Positions 11,525 to 22,540 of a stretch of 64,000 nucleotides of DNA are shown here, piece by piece; position 1 is the stretch's first letter, and each line of letters starts with the position of its first letter. Position numbers and translations under genes: made by a program. The DNA lies in NCBI GenBank assembly GCA_963576725.1, contig OY755252.1, positions 26,804,722 through 26,868,721 of the forward strand, given 5' to 3'. The stretch comes from Azorinus chamasolen (taxonomy: Eukaryota > Mollusca > Bivalvia > Cardiida > Solecurtidae). The notes below the pieces were generated by a model, which saw nothing but the letters and a program-made list of their open reading frames with translations, was not told where the DNA came from and searched no databases.

Positions 11525-11657
11525 TATCCTTTAAGTCACAGACGTGCCTTTTAACACATTTACAAACACAACATACCACATCAATAGGCAAAAACAGTTT
11601 TATTCCCAGCGGTTACGTTCCTTATAGAGACAAACAAAGGAAACACGAGTCCTTTCT

Positions 11658-11896
11658 TTAATCTATTCCCTGATATTGACGACTTTTGATGACTTTGTAA
11701 AGGTCACTTTGTGAAACCGTTGTGATAAATAGAGCATTTATAATACAGGAGCAAATGCGCTATTTATCACAATGGCTTCAAACTACAAATTCTAAAATGT
11801 TCCTTTTCTCTAGTTAATGTTCCTTTTTGGTAGATACATATAGAATCAAAGAGGTTGGATATAAAACATCATAACAAATATGGTGTAATGGGTTAA
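11658..11896. mobile_element. TTAA MITE, family B (unit 1)
   Basis: Starts TTAATCTATTCCCTGATATT and ends AATGGGTTAA. The core is GTTGTGATAAATAGAGCATT against GCGCTATTTATCACAATGGC. Paired copy in unit 2 at 22000-22236. Confidence 0.75.
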
Positions 11897-11944
11897 TGAC
11901 AATTCCATGCATCAGCTAAAAGTTCTATGTAGCGTAGTGGCAAT

Positions 11945-12200
11945 CATTGCATTGGACCATTAGAGGAGTAAGATGCTTCTAGTCTACACAGTGTATAAAA
12001 ACGGTGCCATTCACCACTCTTTCCACAGCCTTTACATTTCCTGGTACTCATTCAAAGGTGGATGAATATAGAGATTTGTTCAGCCAACCGTCCCAACCTG
12101 GTATAGCACTGTCGACCTTTAGCGTCATAACCAAGCGTTGTTACCACTGCACCATTGCTCCCCTGTGTCCTTTACCAATTGTAAATATAAAATGTTAGTC
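11945..12200 (-). mobile_element. tRNA-derived SINE candidate (unit 1)
   Basis: On the minus strand the A-box-like TGGTGCAGTGG (12154-12144) matches TRGYNNARNNG. About 35 nt downstream, GTGCTATACC (12109-12100) looks like a decayed B box (GTTCGATTCC). This spacing and order fit a pol III SINE head. The tail is not resolved. The open frame at 12004-12198 on the other strand is a shadow. Confidence 0.45.
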
Positions 12201-12397
12201 AAAAATAGAAAAGAAATCAGATTGGAGATACCACACGAAATTTCACAGCAACCCCAGAAACATACATCCGCGACTTCTCACATACATACAAACTAGCAAC
12301 CTTCACAGAACTGTCCCTGTCTGCTCACCACTGAACACACTATCTTCTCTACATTATCAAAATGTGTCGTAATATGTAGTATTGATCTCCCATATCC

Positions 12398-12670
12398 CTA
12401 GCTCGGATAACTCGAACTCGGGTTACATCGAACGAAAGATTCCAAAACTTGCAATGCACAACTGCTCTAAAATGTATCGCTACATATATCTAGAACTACA
12501 TGTGACAGCTTAATGTAATGCTGAAAACTCCTACAGGAGATTTTCTTGAGACCTCTATTTAGCTGTGAGTTCGGGATTGTTTTTAGATAAGAAAGCGGAT
12601 AACTCGAACATCTGTTATCTCGAACTAATTTGTATAGTCCCTTGTTCGAGGTTCGCGATATCGAAGTTCA
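12398..12670. repeat. TCGAA-rich repeat element (unit 1)
   Basis: GCTCGGATAACTCGAACTCG at the left is repeated as GCGGATAACTCGAACATCTG toward the right. The body contains TAATGCTGAAAACTCCTACA and the right end is TCGCGATATCGAAGTTCA. The same words recur at 18412-18480 and 59350-59440. Non-coding. Paired with 22738-23024. Confidence 0.5.
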
Positions 12671-12796
12671 TATTACATAAACTGTTGCTTGGTGTTTAGT
12701 TCATAATGATGTCCATAATCTATCCCAACTGGTATTCTTTTGTAACGTAGATACATAGATATTGTTAAAGTCTTCAAATATCCGCCATACCCTATC

Positions 12797-13000
12797 CTAC
12801 ATTCTATCGGTTCTTTTGTCTTGCAAAGTAACTTCCGATACGTAACAGTTGCGATCAGATAGCGCGAAATCGAAAGATCTACATGTGACAATAGTCCGCG
12901 CAGTTCTGAAGAGTGATGCCTTCATACTGTACCATATTGAAATGCCCAGCCAGTCCATAATTGTGACTGATGGCGAAAATAGACCCGTACGAATCACACC
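12797..13000 (-). pseudogene. Secreted PAN/EB protein, exon 3 (second PAN domain), unit 1, frameshifted
   Basis: The acceptor CTATGTTTCAG sits just above 13000. The exon begins with two bases (GG), which complete the codon left open by exon 2 (phase 1). It reads CDSYGSIFAISHNYG, then GHFNMVQYEGITLQNCADYC, the start of a PAN/apple domain. It then meets TAG at 12879-12881. The rest of the domain, TCRSFDFALSDRNCYVSEVT, continues in another frame (from about 12886), so a small indel has split the domain. The same lesion is in unit 2, so it predates the duplication. Either the protein ends here with half a PAN domain, or the gene was already damaged. The 3' splice or stop end of the second half is not resolved. 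Confidence 0.6.
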
Positions 13001-13154
13001 CTGAAACATAGGAATCCGATCTATATCTAAATAACATGGCTCATACTCTGTTCGCAAAAGAATCAAAACGTGTATCTATGAAGTCAATGGCTAAATCCAA
13101 GCAGTACATGATGGTAAACCCTGTCAGTGTTGCCATTCCTATTTATTCATAGTG

Positions 13155-13296
13155 TACATACAGAATGAATGGGTAAAAATCGCCACATGATATTGATAGA
13201 GTCCATACAGTATGAATGGATAAAAGTCGCCACATGATATTGATAGAGTCCATACAGTATGGATCGGTCAAATCGCAATACGATATTGAATAACAA
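13155..13296. repeat. 47-bp tandem repeat, three units (unit 1)
   Basis: CATACAGTATGAATGGATAA + AAGTCGCCACATGATATTGA + TAGAGTC repeats three times, the outer units imperfect. The same array is in unit 2 at 23511-23650. Confidence 0.8.
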
Positions 13297-13677
13297 ACAA
13301 CGCAGGCGCTAATCGGCGGGCTCCTCGAGGAGTCATCTGATCTGGGTCTACCCTGTATTCAAATGAGAGCTAACTCGTTGCTGTATTCACAGCGTTGATT
13401 ACCGAAAAAATGGACTTCGAAACGTAATCCAAAGGTACCAACTCCTGTAACATACTGATACATCGGATACATTGGAATAAAGACATATACAAGTTTGTGT
13501 TTGCTTTAGAATTCAAATCATTTTCAATACTTAAATGGGTAAATGCTTAATCATAAAGAGTTACTTACGTACAATACAGTATTATATTAGTGTAATTATG
13601 TTACTTTGTTTTATGTTTTAAATTTATTAGAAAGAGTTTTAATAATTTCCTTTCTTCAGTATATCATCTCTTTTCAA

Positions 13678-15880
13678 ACACGTGACTTCATTTGACGACT
13701 TTATTATGTGGATGTTTTAGAACAAGAACTCACTAAGACAAAGTCATATACAATTTATTGTGGTCTCTTAATCTGAAAACGACATAATATCTGAACATGT
13801 TAATAAATGTAAACAGTTCAATGCTGATATATTAATCACACATCATAAACTTCCGACAATATACTGGATACCTAAACTCAATAAAACGCCATATAAATCA
13901 CGCTTCATAGCAAACTCTGTCTCATGCACAACAACCGCACTATCCAAACTAATTACATCGTGCCTAACAGCGGTCAAAGAACATGTCAAGCGTTACTGCG
14001 ATAAAGCTTATGAGAATTCAGGAATTAACCTTTTTTGGTCTATAAAAAACACCAATGAAGTTTTAAGTAAATTAAAAATCAAGCAACACCAAGCTAACAC
14101 TATAAGAACATATGATTTTTCTACACTTTATACCACATTACCACACGATCTAATAAAGGTCAAACTTACAAATCTTATAAATAAAAAATTTGCTAGAGAA
14201 AAAGTATCATTTATTGCCTGTAATTCTAGACATGCGTTCTTTACCAATGACATTACAAATAAATATACCTCGTGGACATGTTTAGATCTTTGTGACGCAA
14301 TTACGTTTCTGTTGGACAATATATTTGTTCGTTTTGGTAATTCTGTTTATCGCCAGGTCATTGGTATTCCCATGGGAACCAACTGTGCTCCTTTAATTGC
14401 AGACTTGTTTTTTAAATGTTGAATTAATGAATGAATGAAAGACTTTATTTAACGAGGGTAGCTCAATTAGTCTAATGACTAATCTACCTTCAATCTGCTT
14501 CAATTTGTAGACCTATTGTTCAAGGACACGCACTTGGATCATTATCAAACGTCGAGTTACTTGGCGCCTAATCTGGATCCAATATGTTATCATAGTTTTG
14601 ATTTGCCACTAGCATCCACATAGTTAATATAACGTTGGATCCAACTTAACTGTTGTTATGAACGGGATATTATGCTTAACCTTAAAACCGATTCACAGGC
14701 GGATGTCATCAATGCCTTTAACAATACAGCACGTTATTCAGACGACATATTTAATATTGATAACCCATACTTTGATTCAATGATAACCTCAATTTACCCT
14801 AGAGAGCTCAGGCTTAATAAAGCAAATAGTTCTGACATATCTGCAGCCTTTTTGGATTTAAATTTATCTATAAACAATGGAACAATTTCTTCTGGAATTT
14901 ATGATAAAAGGGATGACTTTAATTTTAAAATAGTTAACTATTCTCATTTGGATGGGGATGTTCCCCGTGCTACATGTTACGGTGTATACATTTCTCAGCT
15001 TATTCGTTTTGCTAGAGCTTGTTCTTCTGTTGATGATTTTAACAATCGTAACCTTATTATCACTGAAAAACTACTAAAACAGGGCTACAGATATGACAAA
15101 CTTCGTAAAACATTTTCAAAATTTTACCACCGTAATGTTCTACTCATCAGCAAATACAATTGTAATTTACGTACTTTTCTAAAGTTATGTATTTCTCATC
15201 CGGAGTTTTACGGTGATGTCATTTACAAACTTCGAAAAATTATTGGACACACATATTTTGATACTTTGTCAAACGTATAAAACAATTAATTAGAAAGGGA
15301 TATGACCCCTCTATATTGCAGCACACTACATGCTTGGTGGTCGACCCCTTTACAGTTGGTCATTATGCTTTCCTCTTTGCTTGTGCGACGACGGAAAAGG
15401 TTTAATACTCTATGAAGATTCGCTCTTAAACCGTTTACGGAGGGAGGAAATTAGATATTTGTATTTTGCCAGTTCTGTCGTACCCCAAATGACTTCTCCA
15501 CAGCTGCTCTGACCTCTGAATAGTCATCGAGTACATTTCTACGATGTCAAGTTTTTTTTTCAAACAAAACAGTTGTGCATACTTGATATCCACTAGTATT
15601 TGTTTCTTCGCGATTTATTTTTTTTATAAAATGTCGGTGTGTTTCATATAGTTTTCCCGTACTTTTAAATTATGACGTTATTTAAATGATGACGTCGCTT
15701 GTTTACCTCTAACGTTTATTTCCAAGTCATTTCATTTTGGCAGACATTGTTATATGCATATGCATGTTGTGAAGTTGTCTGGAGGGGGAATTTTATTTAC
15801 ATTTTGACTTTGGTGAAAGTGGGATAAGGTTGAGGTTGGGTACCCGTAAACCAGGTTTAAGTCCCCTAATAGCTTATTTT
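13678..15880 (+). pseudogene. Penelope-like element, 5'-truncated (unit 1)
   Basis: Begins abruptly at the DDFIMWMF block, so all N-terminal blocks present at 9216-9655 are missing. Open blocks follow: YWIPKLNKTPYKSRFIANSV, an intact motif A TYDFSTLYTTLP (14110-14145), NCAPLIADLF after IGIPMGT (motif B), then an interruption at 14417-14652. After it come CYERDIMLNL, ARYSDDIFNI (motif C with YSDD) and the C-terminal block ending LSNV at 15280. A tail with VVDPFTVGHYA follows in shifted frames and then a 3' region to about 15880. Dead through truncation, insertion and frameshifts. It lies antisense in intron 2 of the PAN/EB gene. The minus copy at 5905-9655 is a close relative. Confidence 0.8.
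14417..14652. mobile_element. Composite insertion in the Penelope-like gene (unit 1)
   Basis: Interrupts the codons for ADLF|CYERD, which are continuous in the minus copy (6640-6690). The left part reads, in reverse, CTACCCTCGTTAAATAAAGT followed by CTTTCATTCATTCATT, a typical SINE tail. The right part has CGAGTTACTTGGCGCCTAAT + CTGGATCC, resembling a family C MITE core. The same insertion is at 24763-25000, so it predates the duplication. Confidence 0.65.
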
Positions 15881-15989
15881 GGTTACTGACCGTTCCAAGG
15901 CGGTACTCCTGCTTTCAGCCTATGGTCAATTTTGTTGTTTAATATGCTTAATGTTTAATGTTTTTCGTCTTGATATGCGTCCTGTTATG

Positions 15990-16560
15990 TTTTGTCTTGT
16001 GGCTATATCAACTCGATCAAGCCCGATCAAATGATCTGGGACTGGTCTGGCTCGCTCTGCAGGAGTGGTCGGGAGTGATTGGGGAGATCTACCTTGGTCG
16101 GCATTCCTCGAACTCCCTACCCGAATTTTTTGGACATGTCCAAAACTTTCGGGTAGAGATCGAGTAGCCAGGCGCTCGAGAACCGATCGGGAAGCGGGTC
16201 GAGTATAGGGTTGAGTTGATCTGGAAGCAATCATGTAGAGATCTAGTGCGGTCGGAATGAATTCATTTACCCGTTTTGTACCCGATCATCTCGACCTCCA
16301 CTCAAGTAATAACCGACCATAGCGATATAGTCGAGTAGAGATCGAGCAGGGGTCCAGTTGGTCGCGTAGCGATCGTGTAGGGATCGTATCTGGGTCGAGA
16401 TGATCGAGCAGAGACCGGAGTGGTTGTTGAGTTGACGTCATGGAGTACTCGTGTATGATCGAGTAGAGGTCGAAAGGAACTCGTATACATGCCTTCGGTC
16501 GAGTTTGGTCTGGGAATTTTTGGTGATCGGGATGATCCAGTTGATCTGATCGGCAGTGGG
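15990..16560. other. GC-rich island with degenerate GATCGAG words (unit 1)
   Basis: Base composition rises clearly above the surroundings, and words such as GTCGAGTAGAGATCGAGCAG, ACCGATCGGGAAGCGGGTCG and GGTCGAGATGATCGAGCAGA recur without fixed spacing. It directly follows the 3' region of the Penelope-like element, with the CTGACCGTTCCAAGGCGGTACTC / CTGACCGTTAAAAGGCGATACTC words on both sides (15888 and 16588). Open frames through it are not convincing proteins. Copy at 26340-26945. Confidence 0.6.
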
Positions 16561-16659
16561 GACATACCTCCTATTGGTGTTTTGTCACTGACCGTTAAAA
16601 GGCGATACTCTCTTCGCAACCCTAACTTTCTGGTTTATCCTGTGCCATTTTTTATTTTC

Positions 16660-17045
16660 ATCTCTCTCTCTCTGTCTGTCTCTCTCTCTTTCTCTGTGCC
16701 TCTGTCTCTGTATGTCTCTCTCTATCTGTCTCTCTCTGTGTCTCCCTCTGTGTTTCTATGTCTCTCTCTCTCTCTCTCTCTGTTTGTGACTTACTTCCGT
16801 CCATGTCTGTCTCTTTATGGTATGTTTGTCTGTCTCTTGCTGTATGTCTGTCTCTCTCCCTGCCTCCATATCTGATATATATGTATATATGTCTCCCTAT
16901 CCCTCTATGTCTCTCAGCTCTCTCTGTATATGTCTCTCTCTGTCTCTGCCTATCTCTCTCTGTCTGTCTGTCTTTTTCTCCTTGTGTGTCTCTGTATCTT
17001 TCTCCGTGTCTCTCTGTGTCTCTCTCTGTCTGTCTCTCTTTCTTA
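16660..17045. repeat. CT/TCTG microsatellite (unit 1)
   Basis: Nearly continuous TCTCTCTG/TGTCTC tract. It produces long low-complexity frames on both strands (Ser/Leu/Val-rich and Arg/Glu/Thr-rich), none of which is a gene. The unit 2 copy at 27028-27420 differs in tract length. Confidence 0.95.
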
Positions 17046-17299
17046 ATTTCTTTCTCGCTCTTTTGGGTGTTTTGTATTGTGTTATGTGTGTGCGTGCGCG
17101 CGTGTGTGTTTCTCGCTTTTTTCTGTCGGTGTTTTGCTTGTTGTTTGTGGCCTTTCCAACCTATTTCTTTATTCAACTAATTAGCTAATCAGTAGACAAT
17201 ATGCTTTATCAAATTATCTGTCCATTAGACATAAACCATGAACAAATTATATGTCTAGTAAACATTAGGCTTAGATAAATTACCCCTCCCCCATTAGAT

Positions 17300-17520
17300 A
17301 TAAATATTGGCAGTCAAAGTAGACACAGATCAGACGGCTCCTGTAGGAGCTATCTGGTCAGGTTCTGTTTTTTTGCTTCTGATGTTATACAGATCTGATT
17401 CTCCAGTTTCTGTCACGATAACAATATTTACTCATAGTGCCATTAAAAGATATATGTGCATTAATATGCATCGTGTAATTATTTATTACATGAACATTCA
17501 TAGCGTTAGTGTTTAAATGG
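17300..17520. mobile_element. TTAA MITE, family D remnant (unit 1)
   Basis: GTAGACACAGATCAGACGGC, TCCTGTAGGAGC and CTATCTGGTCAGG form the core, followed by CAGATCTGATTCTCCAGTTT and a reversed AATGACATC-like end ATTACATGAACATTCATAGC. Matches the family D order. The ends are eroded. Confidence 0.6.
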
Positions 17521-18032
17521 AACAAGCGTCACATGTTATCAAATGTGATGTCAGCTGAAAGTTTCTTTGGAATATTTTCTAAATTATTGCCTAGTTTGCT
17601 GAATTGTTGTTAATGGCTCATGTAGCTTTATCAATAGTCTAGATCTTGACCAAAACTGTACGTGACCATGTGCCATTATGAAAACCAATTAATATTCATT
17701 ATGTCATTTCTTTCATGCATATTCACGGAGTAAAGAGTTAGACACTAAAGGTGGTGCTTGTTTAATATCCACGTCATTAGTGTAAGAGGGCCTTGATGGA
17801 GCTCCCCACCACATTGACTAAACATGTTTAGCGACATGATAAAATCTTCGTTATACAGTCCTTATAAAGAGTCCGAGATTATGTCTCTTTATCATTTGAA
17901 ATATTTTGCTTTACAAACCCTGTAACGACATAATGAAAAACCTGACAAAGTGCATTTGGAAATATGTAGAAATGAAAGGGAAAATATTATAGACCGAGGT
18001 AGTTCTCTCGTGATATGTTTTGATATACTTAC
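17521..18032. other. Intron 2 spacer, no gene
   Basis: Includes another eroded family D arm (17690-17745, TTAATATTCATTATGTCATT and TTCACGGAGTAAAGAGTTA). Nothing else recognised. Confidence 0.5.
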
Positions 18033-18171
18033 TAGCAGTACATTTCCTCGAGTTGGGATCGTAGGCAAATCATATTCGGCATTCACAGGCCCCGTCGTAA
18101 CAGCTTGCATTAACAGTTGAACAATCAGTATCCTCGAGGCAGTTCTCAAATAAAACTGCTTTACAGGAGCT
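18033..18171 (-). pseudogene. Secreted PAN/EB protein, exon 2 (EB/EGF-like module), unit 1, with stop
   Basis: Borders: acceptor TTTATTCCAG|AGCTCC and donor GCTA|GTAAGTA. The 139-bp exon (phase 0 in, 1 out) reads SSCKAVLFENCLEDTDCST, then NASCYDGACECRI, then a TGA stop (18070-18072), then FAYDPNSRKCTA. The C-x-E-x-D-C / C-x-D-G-x-C-x-C spacing is that of EB or EGF-like extracellular modules. Unit 2 has GGA (Gly) in place of TGA, so a single G-to-T change on the coding strand produced the stop. Confidence 0.75.
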
Positions 18172-18411
18172 CTGGAATAAACAATCAAGTGACAGTTACA
18201 CATATAACACTTCTTCTCAAGATGAATCAGTCTTGAAAACACTGAAGGCACATTATTAATCTAATCAATTCTCATGACTTTATTATTTCTTGCATGATTA
18301 TTCGTGGAATAAAGGGATGGATCCATTCATAAGTAGTCCACACAACTTCATTAATCATACGGCTATGTGACGTACCTAATCATTTGTGTAATTATGTACA
18401 TTGTAATAACC

Positions 18412-18775
18412 GTGAAACCTCGATATCTCGAGACTATACAAATTACTTCAAGATAAGGGAGTTCGAGTCAGCCTAGTTTCACCTTAGAAACATTCTCGAT
18501 GTAACAGGATAATGCAGGTCACACGTAATGCTGAAAGTCCTCCTAGGAGCTTTCAGCATTACAGTAACACCTCTATACGATACCACAAACACTCAAATGA
18601 GTACCATTATTGACTGTTGTAGCTTAATGCAGAATGTAAGTCATGCATAAAGCTCCTCTATGAGCTTTCTGTATGACTTTCATCCTACATTAAGCAGTCA
18701 CTCTGCATTAAGCAGCCACTTGCCTACAAGGACAAATTATTCCTTACCAAAACGTCGTAGTATTGTGTTTTTACT
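18412..18775. mobile_element. Nested family A-type MITE material in intron 1 (unit 1)
   Basis: Contains GTAATGCTGAAAGTCCTCCT / AGGAGCTTTCAGCATTAC and a second hairpin CATGCATAAAGCTCCTCTAT / GAGCTTTCTGTATGACTTTC flanked by TTAATGCAG and CATTAAGCAGTC words. The right end is GTGTTTTTACTGTA. At least two elements are layered. Same material at about 28786-29146. Confidence 0.6.
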
Positions 18776-19317
18776 GTATTTGCGGCCTTTATCAGCCTGC
18801 TGTATGTCTTAAAAACTCGCCCCGTACATCATTCTCAGTGTTGTTATACTTTAGTTCCATCGAGATCATTAGTCTCGATGCTAGCGGGAGTGATTAGTAT
18901 TGCACCTTGAATTACTCATGAACAGACTCAATAAAACCGAGTCTGCAATGTTCTGTTTTTGCATTGCTGCTTTTGCTTTCGAAGGATCTCTACTTTCAGA
19001 ATTTATAGATATGTGCCGTTGTGTATTTAAGAACAATTCATTATTACAAAGTTTCAAAGAGATTTTATTTTTAACTCGAGTTATATTGAAGTTCAGATTA
19101 ATGGAGTTGAATATATCGATTTTCAACTGTAGTTGCTTTCGCCACATTCACCACAAGCACTCGATACTGTAAAACCGAATGCCTACGAAATATGCTTAAA
19201 TACGTTTTAATAATACTATTACTGTTTATTAGTTTCTCTCTCGAAATATTGAAAGTCTCAGTTTGGTTTTCTTCAGAAAAATTAATACCCTGTAATGTTT
19301 ATTTAATTGCTTCTAAC

Positions 19318-19610
19318 CTTTTTCAGCTCAACATAGGTGATTCTCTGGTTGCGATAACAGCTTGTTGGAAGTTTCCAAACTTTCCATGCGTATGCTGTGT
19401 GGCCACTCGATCAAAGATGGCCGAACTACAGTATCGCTGATTGTTACATATACTAGTGCACTCGGACACTGATCGGACCTGGTGAGATACGGTCGATGAT
19501 GGACCATATATACTCGGACATTCGTTCTCTATGGTATAGGAACTTGTACACTGCTCAGCCAAGCTGGCCCTGGTCAGAACGGTGGCAAATATTACTGTAA
19601 TCAGCTCCAT
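19318..19610 (-). pseudogene. Secreted PAN/EB protein, exon 1 (signal peptide and first PAN), unit 1, frameshifted
   Basis: Start ATG at 19610-19608 gives MELITVIFATVLTRASLA, a good signal peptide with predicted cleavage before EQC. CTSSYTIENECPSIYGPSST and VRSVSECTSICNNQRYC follow, a PAN/apple-like cysteine pattern. At about 19398-19401 the copy lacks 7 nt present in unit 2, shifting the frame to a stop near 19323. The donor AAAAAG|GTTAGA is kept at the 3' end. Together with the TGA in exon 2 this makes the unit 1 gene a pseudogene. An upstream ATG (MFVVLTG) exists only in unit 1, so MEL is the better start. TTGTATTAACAG just upstream may be an acceptor following a 5' UTR exon. Confidence 0.75.
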
Positions 19611-19924
19611 TCCTGTTAATACAACAAACATAGAGAAACAGATAACAAAGTAATTCTGAACAAAAATCTAATCTAACATGTTCGGACACATGTCGACATC
19701 CATATTTGTATGTGACGCCGTGATTTGCATTAAAGGATAAGGTACTTTTAACACTGTACCCGTGACTATTCGTGTAAACGTTAATGACATGGGTGATAAT
19801 TAAGTTGATGTTTTGTAACGATGTAATACATGTATTTAGAAATTATAGCCACATCTATATAACTCCTCGAGCAGACAAATCAAAACACGATTTGCGCCTA
19901 ATGTGTTTGCAAAGATAGAGCCAA

Positions 19925-20330
19925 CACATTCTCAATCAAAGAACTGAAATTGAATAAAGCTAACTCTCTTCCGACACTTATGCAACTTTTCTTGATCTAG
20001 ATTTTGAACAATACTATTAAACCATTTCTTCTAACAGTTATGAGCAAAGAGACGATTCTCATGCAAATATTGTAAATTTCCCTCATCTTGACTGAGATGT
20101 TCCCCGTGCTCCATCTTACGGACTTCACATATCTCCAATTATTCGTTTCGCTAGAGAGTGTTCGTCTCTCCAAATCTCATTTTAACTAAAGACCTACTGA
20201 AAAGCTCACGTCCAGAATTTCATGGTGATTTGCTTTTCAAACTTCGTTTAATTATTGGACATATCTATTGTCTCACCTTTTTCATCAACAATGTTAACAG
20301 GAGCTCCGTGTGTCAGAGCTTTACACACCC
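19925..20330 (+). pseudogene. Penelope-like reverse transcriptase remnant (unit 1)
   Basis: Decayed C-terminal blocks in broken frames: LNKANSL, then DVPRAPSYGLHISPIIRFA and FHGDLLFKLRLIIGHIY. These align with the LNKANSSD, DVPRATCYGVYISQLIRFA and YKLRKIIGHTY blocks at 14810-15260. Older and more decayed than the copy at 13678-15880. Confidence 0.7.
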
Positions 20331-20344
20331 GCAGAGACCTTGAC

Positions 20345-20535
20345 TTTTGATAGACTCGTCTCAAAATCAGTAGGGGTCATCTTCTTGCAATGACCAACCT
20401 TCCTTATTAGTATGAAGACCGTACGTGTACCTAATACTCATCGAGTTATTGACCGGTCATTTAGTTTTAGTGAAGGTCGTTGTACCTTTGACCGACTGAC
20501 CTCAACATCAATAGGGGTCAATGAATAAGGACATT
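20345..20535. repeat. CTTTGACC / AATAGGGGTCA repeat (unit 1)
   Basis: Two rounds of ATCA(G/A)TAGGGGTCAT with CTTTGACCGACTGACCTCAA between them. A familiar dispersed marine-invertebrate repeat type. Non-coding. Copy at 32846-33020. Confidence 0.5.
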
Positions 20536-20707
20536 GAGCAATACATATCATGCCATATAGAAAAAAAGCTATCTGGTATATTTATACTTATAGATGCTGT
20601 TGTTAATAAAAATATCGAAATATCAAGCAAGCTAAAACAGAGACCACGTTAGCGCAGTTACCCTAAATATCCACACATCTCCTCTCTGCTAATTTGCAAG
20701 TCTGCTT

Positions 20708-20893
20708 AACTCTTTCGCTGCCAATTTTTGTCGTCTGCTACAATTTTCATTTTTTATTTTTCTTCATTTTTGTTTCAAGAAACAGTCACAGAAACAAACA
20801 GTTTGGATGCTGGTGATACACCGAGTTACTCGGCGTCTCGTCTGGTTCTTAGCTGTTTGCATGGGTAATCACAGATGCGACAATGGCAGCAAA
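20708..20893. mobile_element. TTAA MITE, family C (unit 1)
   Basis: TTAACTCTTTCGCTGCCAAT at the left. The core is CACCGAGTTACTCGGCGTCT with flanking AAACAGTTTGGATG and AGCTGTTTGCATGGGTAATC, ending near GCGACAATGGCAGCAAAA. Copy at 33208-33392. Confidence 0.7.
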
Positions 20894-21908
20894 ATAATTG
20901 ATAAATGTCGCAATAATTTTGTAACCTTAAAGTAGACTGACAAAATACACTCTTTGACCTAACTGACAATAGTGAAGCATTTTGAGCTAGGTCTGCACTG
21001 TTCGTTTAAACTCTGCCTGTTCGATTACGTAAAGTAATTAGGATGATGCTATATATTCCACAGAATTACAGATGTCTTAATAAGATGCGTAAATTGAAAC
21101 ATTTTCAGGTGTAACGTTTTTATTTCTCCACCAAGCCCGTTTGTACGAAGAGACGATTCTTAAGAATGTTCATAGCAGGGTTTGGTTGAGAAAGGACGAT
21201 TTACAAGTACAAATGTATTTTAGTTCTCACATTATCTGTTGCTCTGAGTTATATACTCGCGTTATTCTGGAATACTTGGATATTCACGTACTTCTAGATA
21301 CCGATGTCACCACAGATGCTCATAGTCACACTAATAGTCAAATATCATATTAATAAGTGGTTAAGTATTTGGACAGAGAAACTGTAACACATTGTACAGG
21401 CCTGGATACAACTGTTCCCAAAGGAGCAATTGCATCCGAGTTTACCTTATTCCAAATTTAAATTATAAAACCGGGCTAAATTGTCTTAGTCTGCTTTACA
21501 AACATATAGAGATAAAAAAATAAGGTGTCCAAATACTGGTAATTGAGGTATTTGTCCATCTATCATCGTTGCACTATCACGTTGGTTAATGCAATTTCGT
21601 CTTTCAAATATATTATTGTTTGACACAATTGCATACTCGATACGATGAGGTGATTGGAATACAGACTAACCTGTACAAAGGCGACCATGAGAACTAATCG
21701 CAAAACGTGAACCTCAGTCTATGTTTTAATTCATTAATGAACATTTCACCTAATTAACGAGACCAATAGGTAGGCGACACGTGTGCCAAGAACGTGCTGA
21801 CCATGTCGTACACTGATCTGCATTATTCCATAAGAAGAGAGAGCATACCATGATCAGATCAATTCTAACAATATATAAGTCTATTCAGTTAGAATAAGCA
21901 TAAGTATA
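20894..21908. other. No firm gene; possible short first exon
   Basis: On the minus strand, 21700-21677 reads ATGGTCGCCTTTGTACAG| followed by GTTAGT, a good donor, preceded by codons for a hydrophobic stretch (HVLRLVL). Unit 2 has the same (34186-34169) but differs by a 7-nt indel upstream. It could be a signal-peptide exon of an unseen gene. No partner exon was found. Confidence 0.2.
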
Positions 21909-21972
21909 CAGTAGAACCTCTCTTTAACGGTCTCTAAATTACATCAATTATTTGTGTTAAAGGCCGGTGACT
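21909..21972. mobile_element. Family A MITE, truncated at the duplication junction
   Basis: CAGTAGAACCTCTCTTTAAC through TTAAAGGCCGGTGACT is the left arm of the complete element at 34414-34613. It ends just before the inner palindrome, where unit 2 begins. Confidence 0.85.
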
Positions 21973-21982
21973 TCACACCCTG
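21973..21982. other. Tandem duplication junction
   Basis: About 10 nt (around TCACACCCTG) lie between the last base shared with the end of unit 2 (GGCCGGTGACT) and the first base shared with the start of unit 1 (AAACACGAG). Filler of this size suits an end-joining event, or an assembly joint. Confidence 0.7.
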
Positions 21983-21999
21983 AAACACGAGTCCTTTCT

Positions 22000-22236
22000 T
22001 TAATCCATTCCCCCATATTGACGACTTTTGATGATTTTGTAAGTCACTTTGTGAAACCGTTGTGATAAATAGAGCATTTATAATACAGGAGCAAATGCGC
22101 TATTTATCACAATGGCTTCAAACTAAAAATTCTAAAATGTTCCTTTTCTCTAGTTAATGTTCCTTTTTGGTAGATACATATAGAATCAAAGAGGTTGGAT
22201 ATAAAACATCATAACAAATATGGTGTAATGGGTTAA
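22000..22236. mobile_element. TTAA MITE, family B (unit 2)
   Basis: Copy of 11658-11896, with TTAATCCATTCCCCCATATT at the left and AATGGGTTAA at the right. Confidence 0.75.
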
Positions 22237-22284
22237 TGACAATTCCATGCATCAGCTAAAAGTTCTATGTAGCGTAGTGGCAAT

Positions 22285-22540
22285 CTGTGCATTGGACCAT
22301 TAGAGGAGTAAGATGCTTCTAGTCTACACAGTGTATAAACACGGTGCCATTCACCACTCTTTCCACGGCCTTTACATTTCCTGGTACTCATTCAAAGTTG
22401 GATGAATATAGTGATTTGTTCAGCCAACCGTCCCAACCTGGTATAGCACTGTCGAACTTTAGCGTCATAACCAAGCGTTGTTACCACTACACCATTGCTC
22501 CCCTGTGTCCTTTACCAATTGTAAATATAAAATGTTAGTC
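22285..22540 (-). mobile_element. tRNA-derived SINE candidate (unit 2)
   Basis: Copy of 11945-12200. The A box on the minus strand is TGGTGTAGTGG (22494-22484), one change from unit 1. Confidence 0.45.

Larger units (their letters stand above)
11641..21972. repeat. Tandem duplication, unit 1 (10.3 kb)
   Basis: Near identical by eye to 21983-34476 from AAACACGAGTCCTTTCTTTA to ATTTGTGTTAAAGGCCGGTG. The offset is about 10342-10346 over most of its length. It contains a secreted PAN/EB gene (minus), a 5'-truncated Penelope-like element (plus), a GC-rich island and a CT microsatellite. The left boundary lies 17 bp outside a family B MITE, and the right boundary lies inside a family A MITE that is complete only at the end of unit 2. 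Two haplotypes joined in assembly could look the same. Confidence 0.95.

Noticed and set aside
12797..13066. An 89-codon single-exon gene (copy at 23152-23421)
   Set aside because: It merges half of a PAN domain with an out-of-frame and intronic stretch; the exon model with the acceptor at 13000 explains the sequence better.
16658..17188. Long open frames on both strands (also 26857-27561)
   Set aside because: They translate the CT/TCTG microsatellite and contain only low-complexity peptides.
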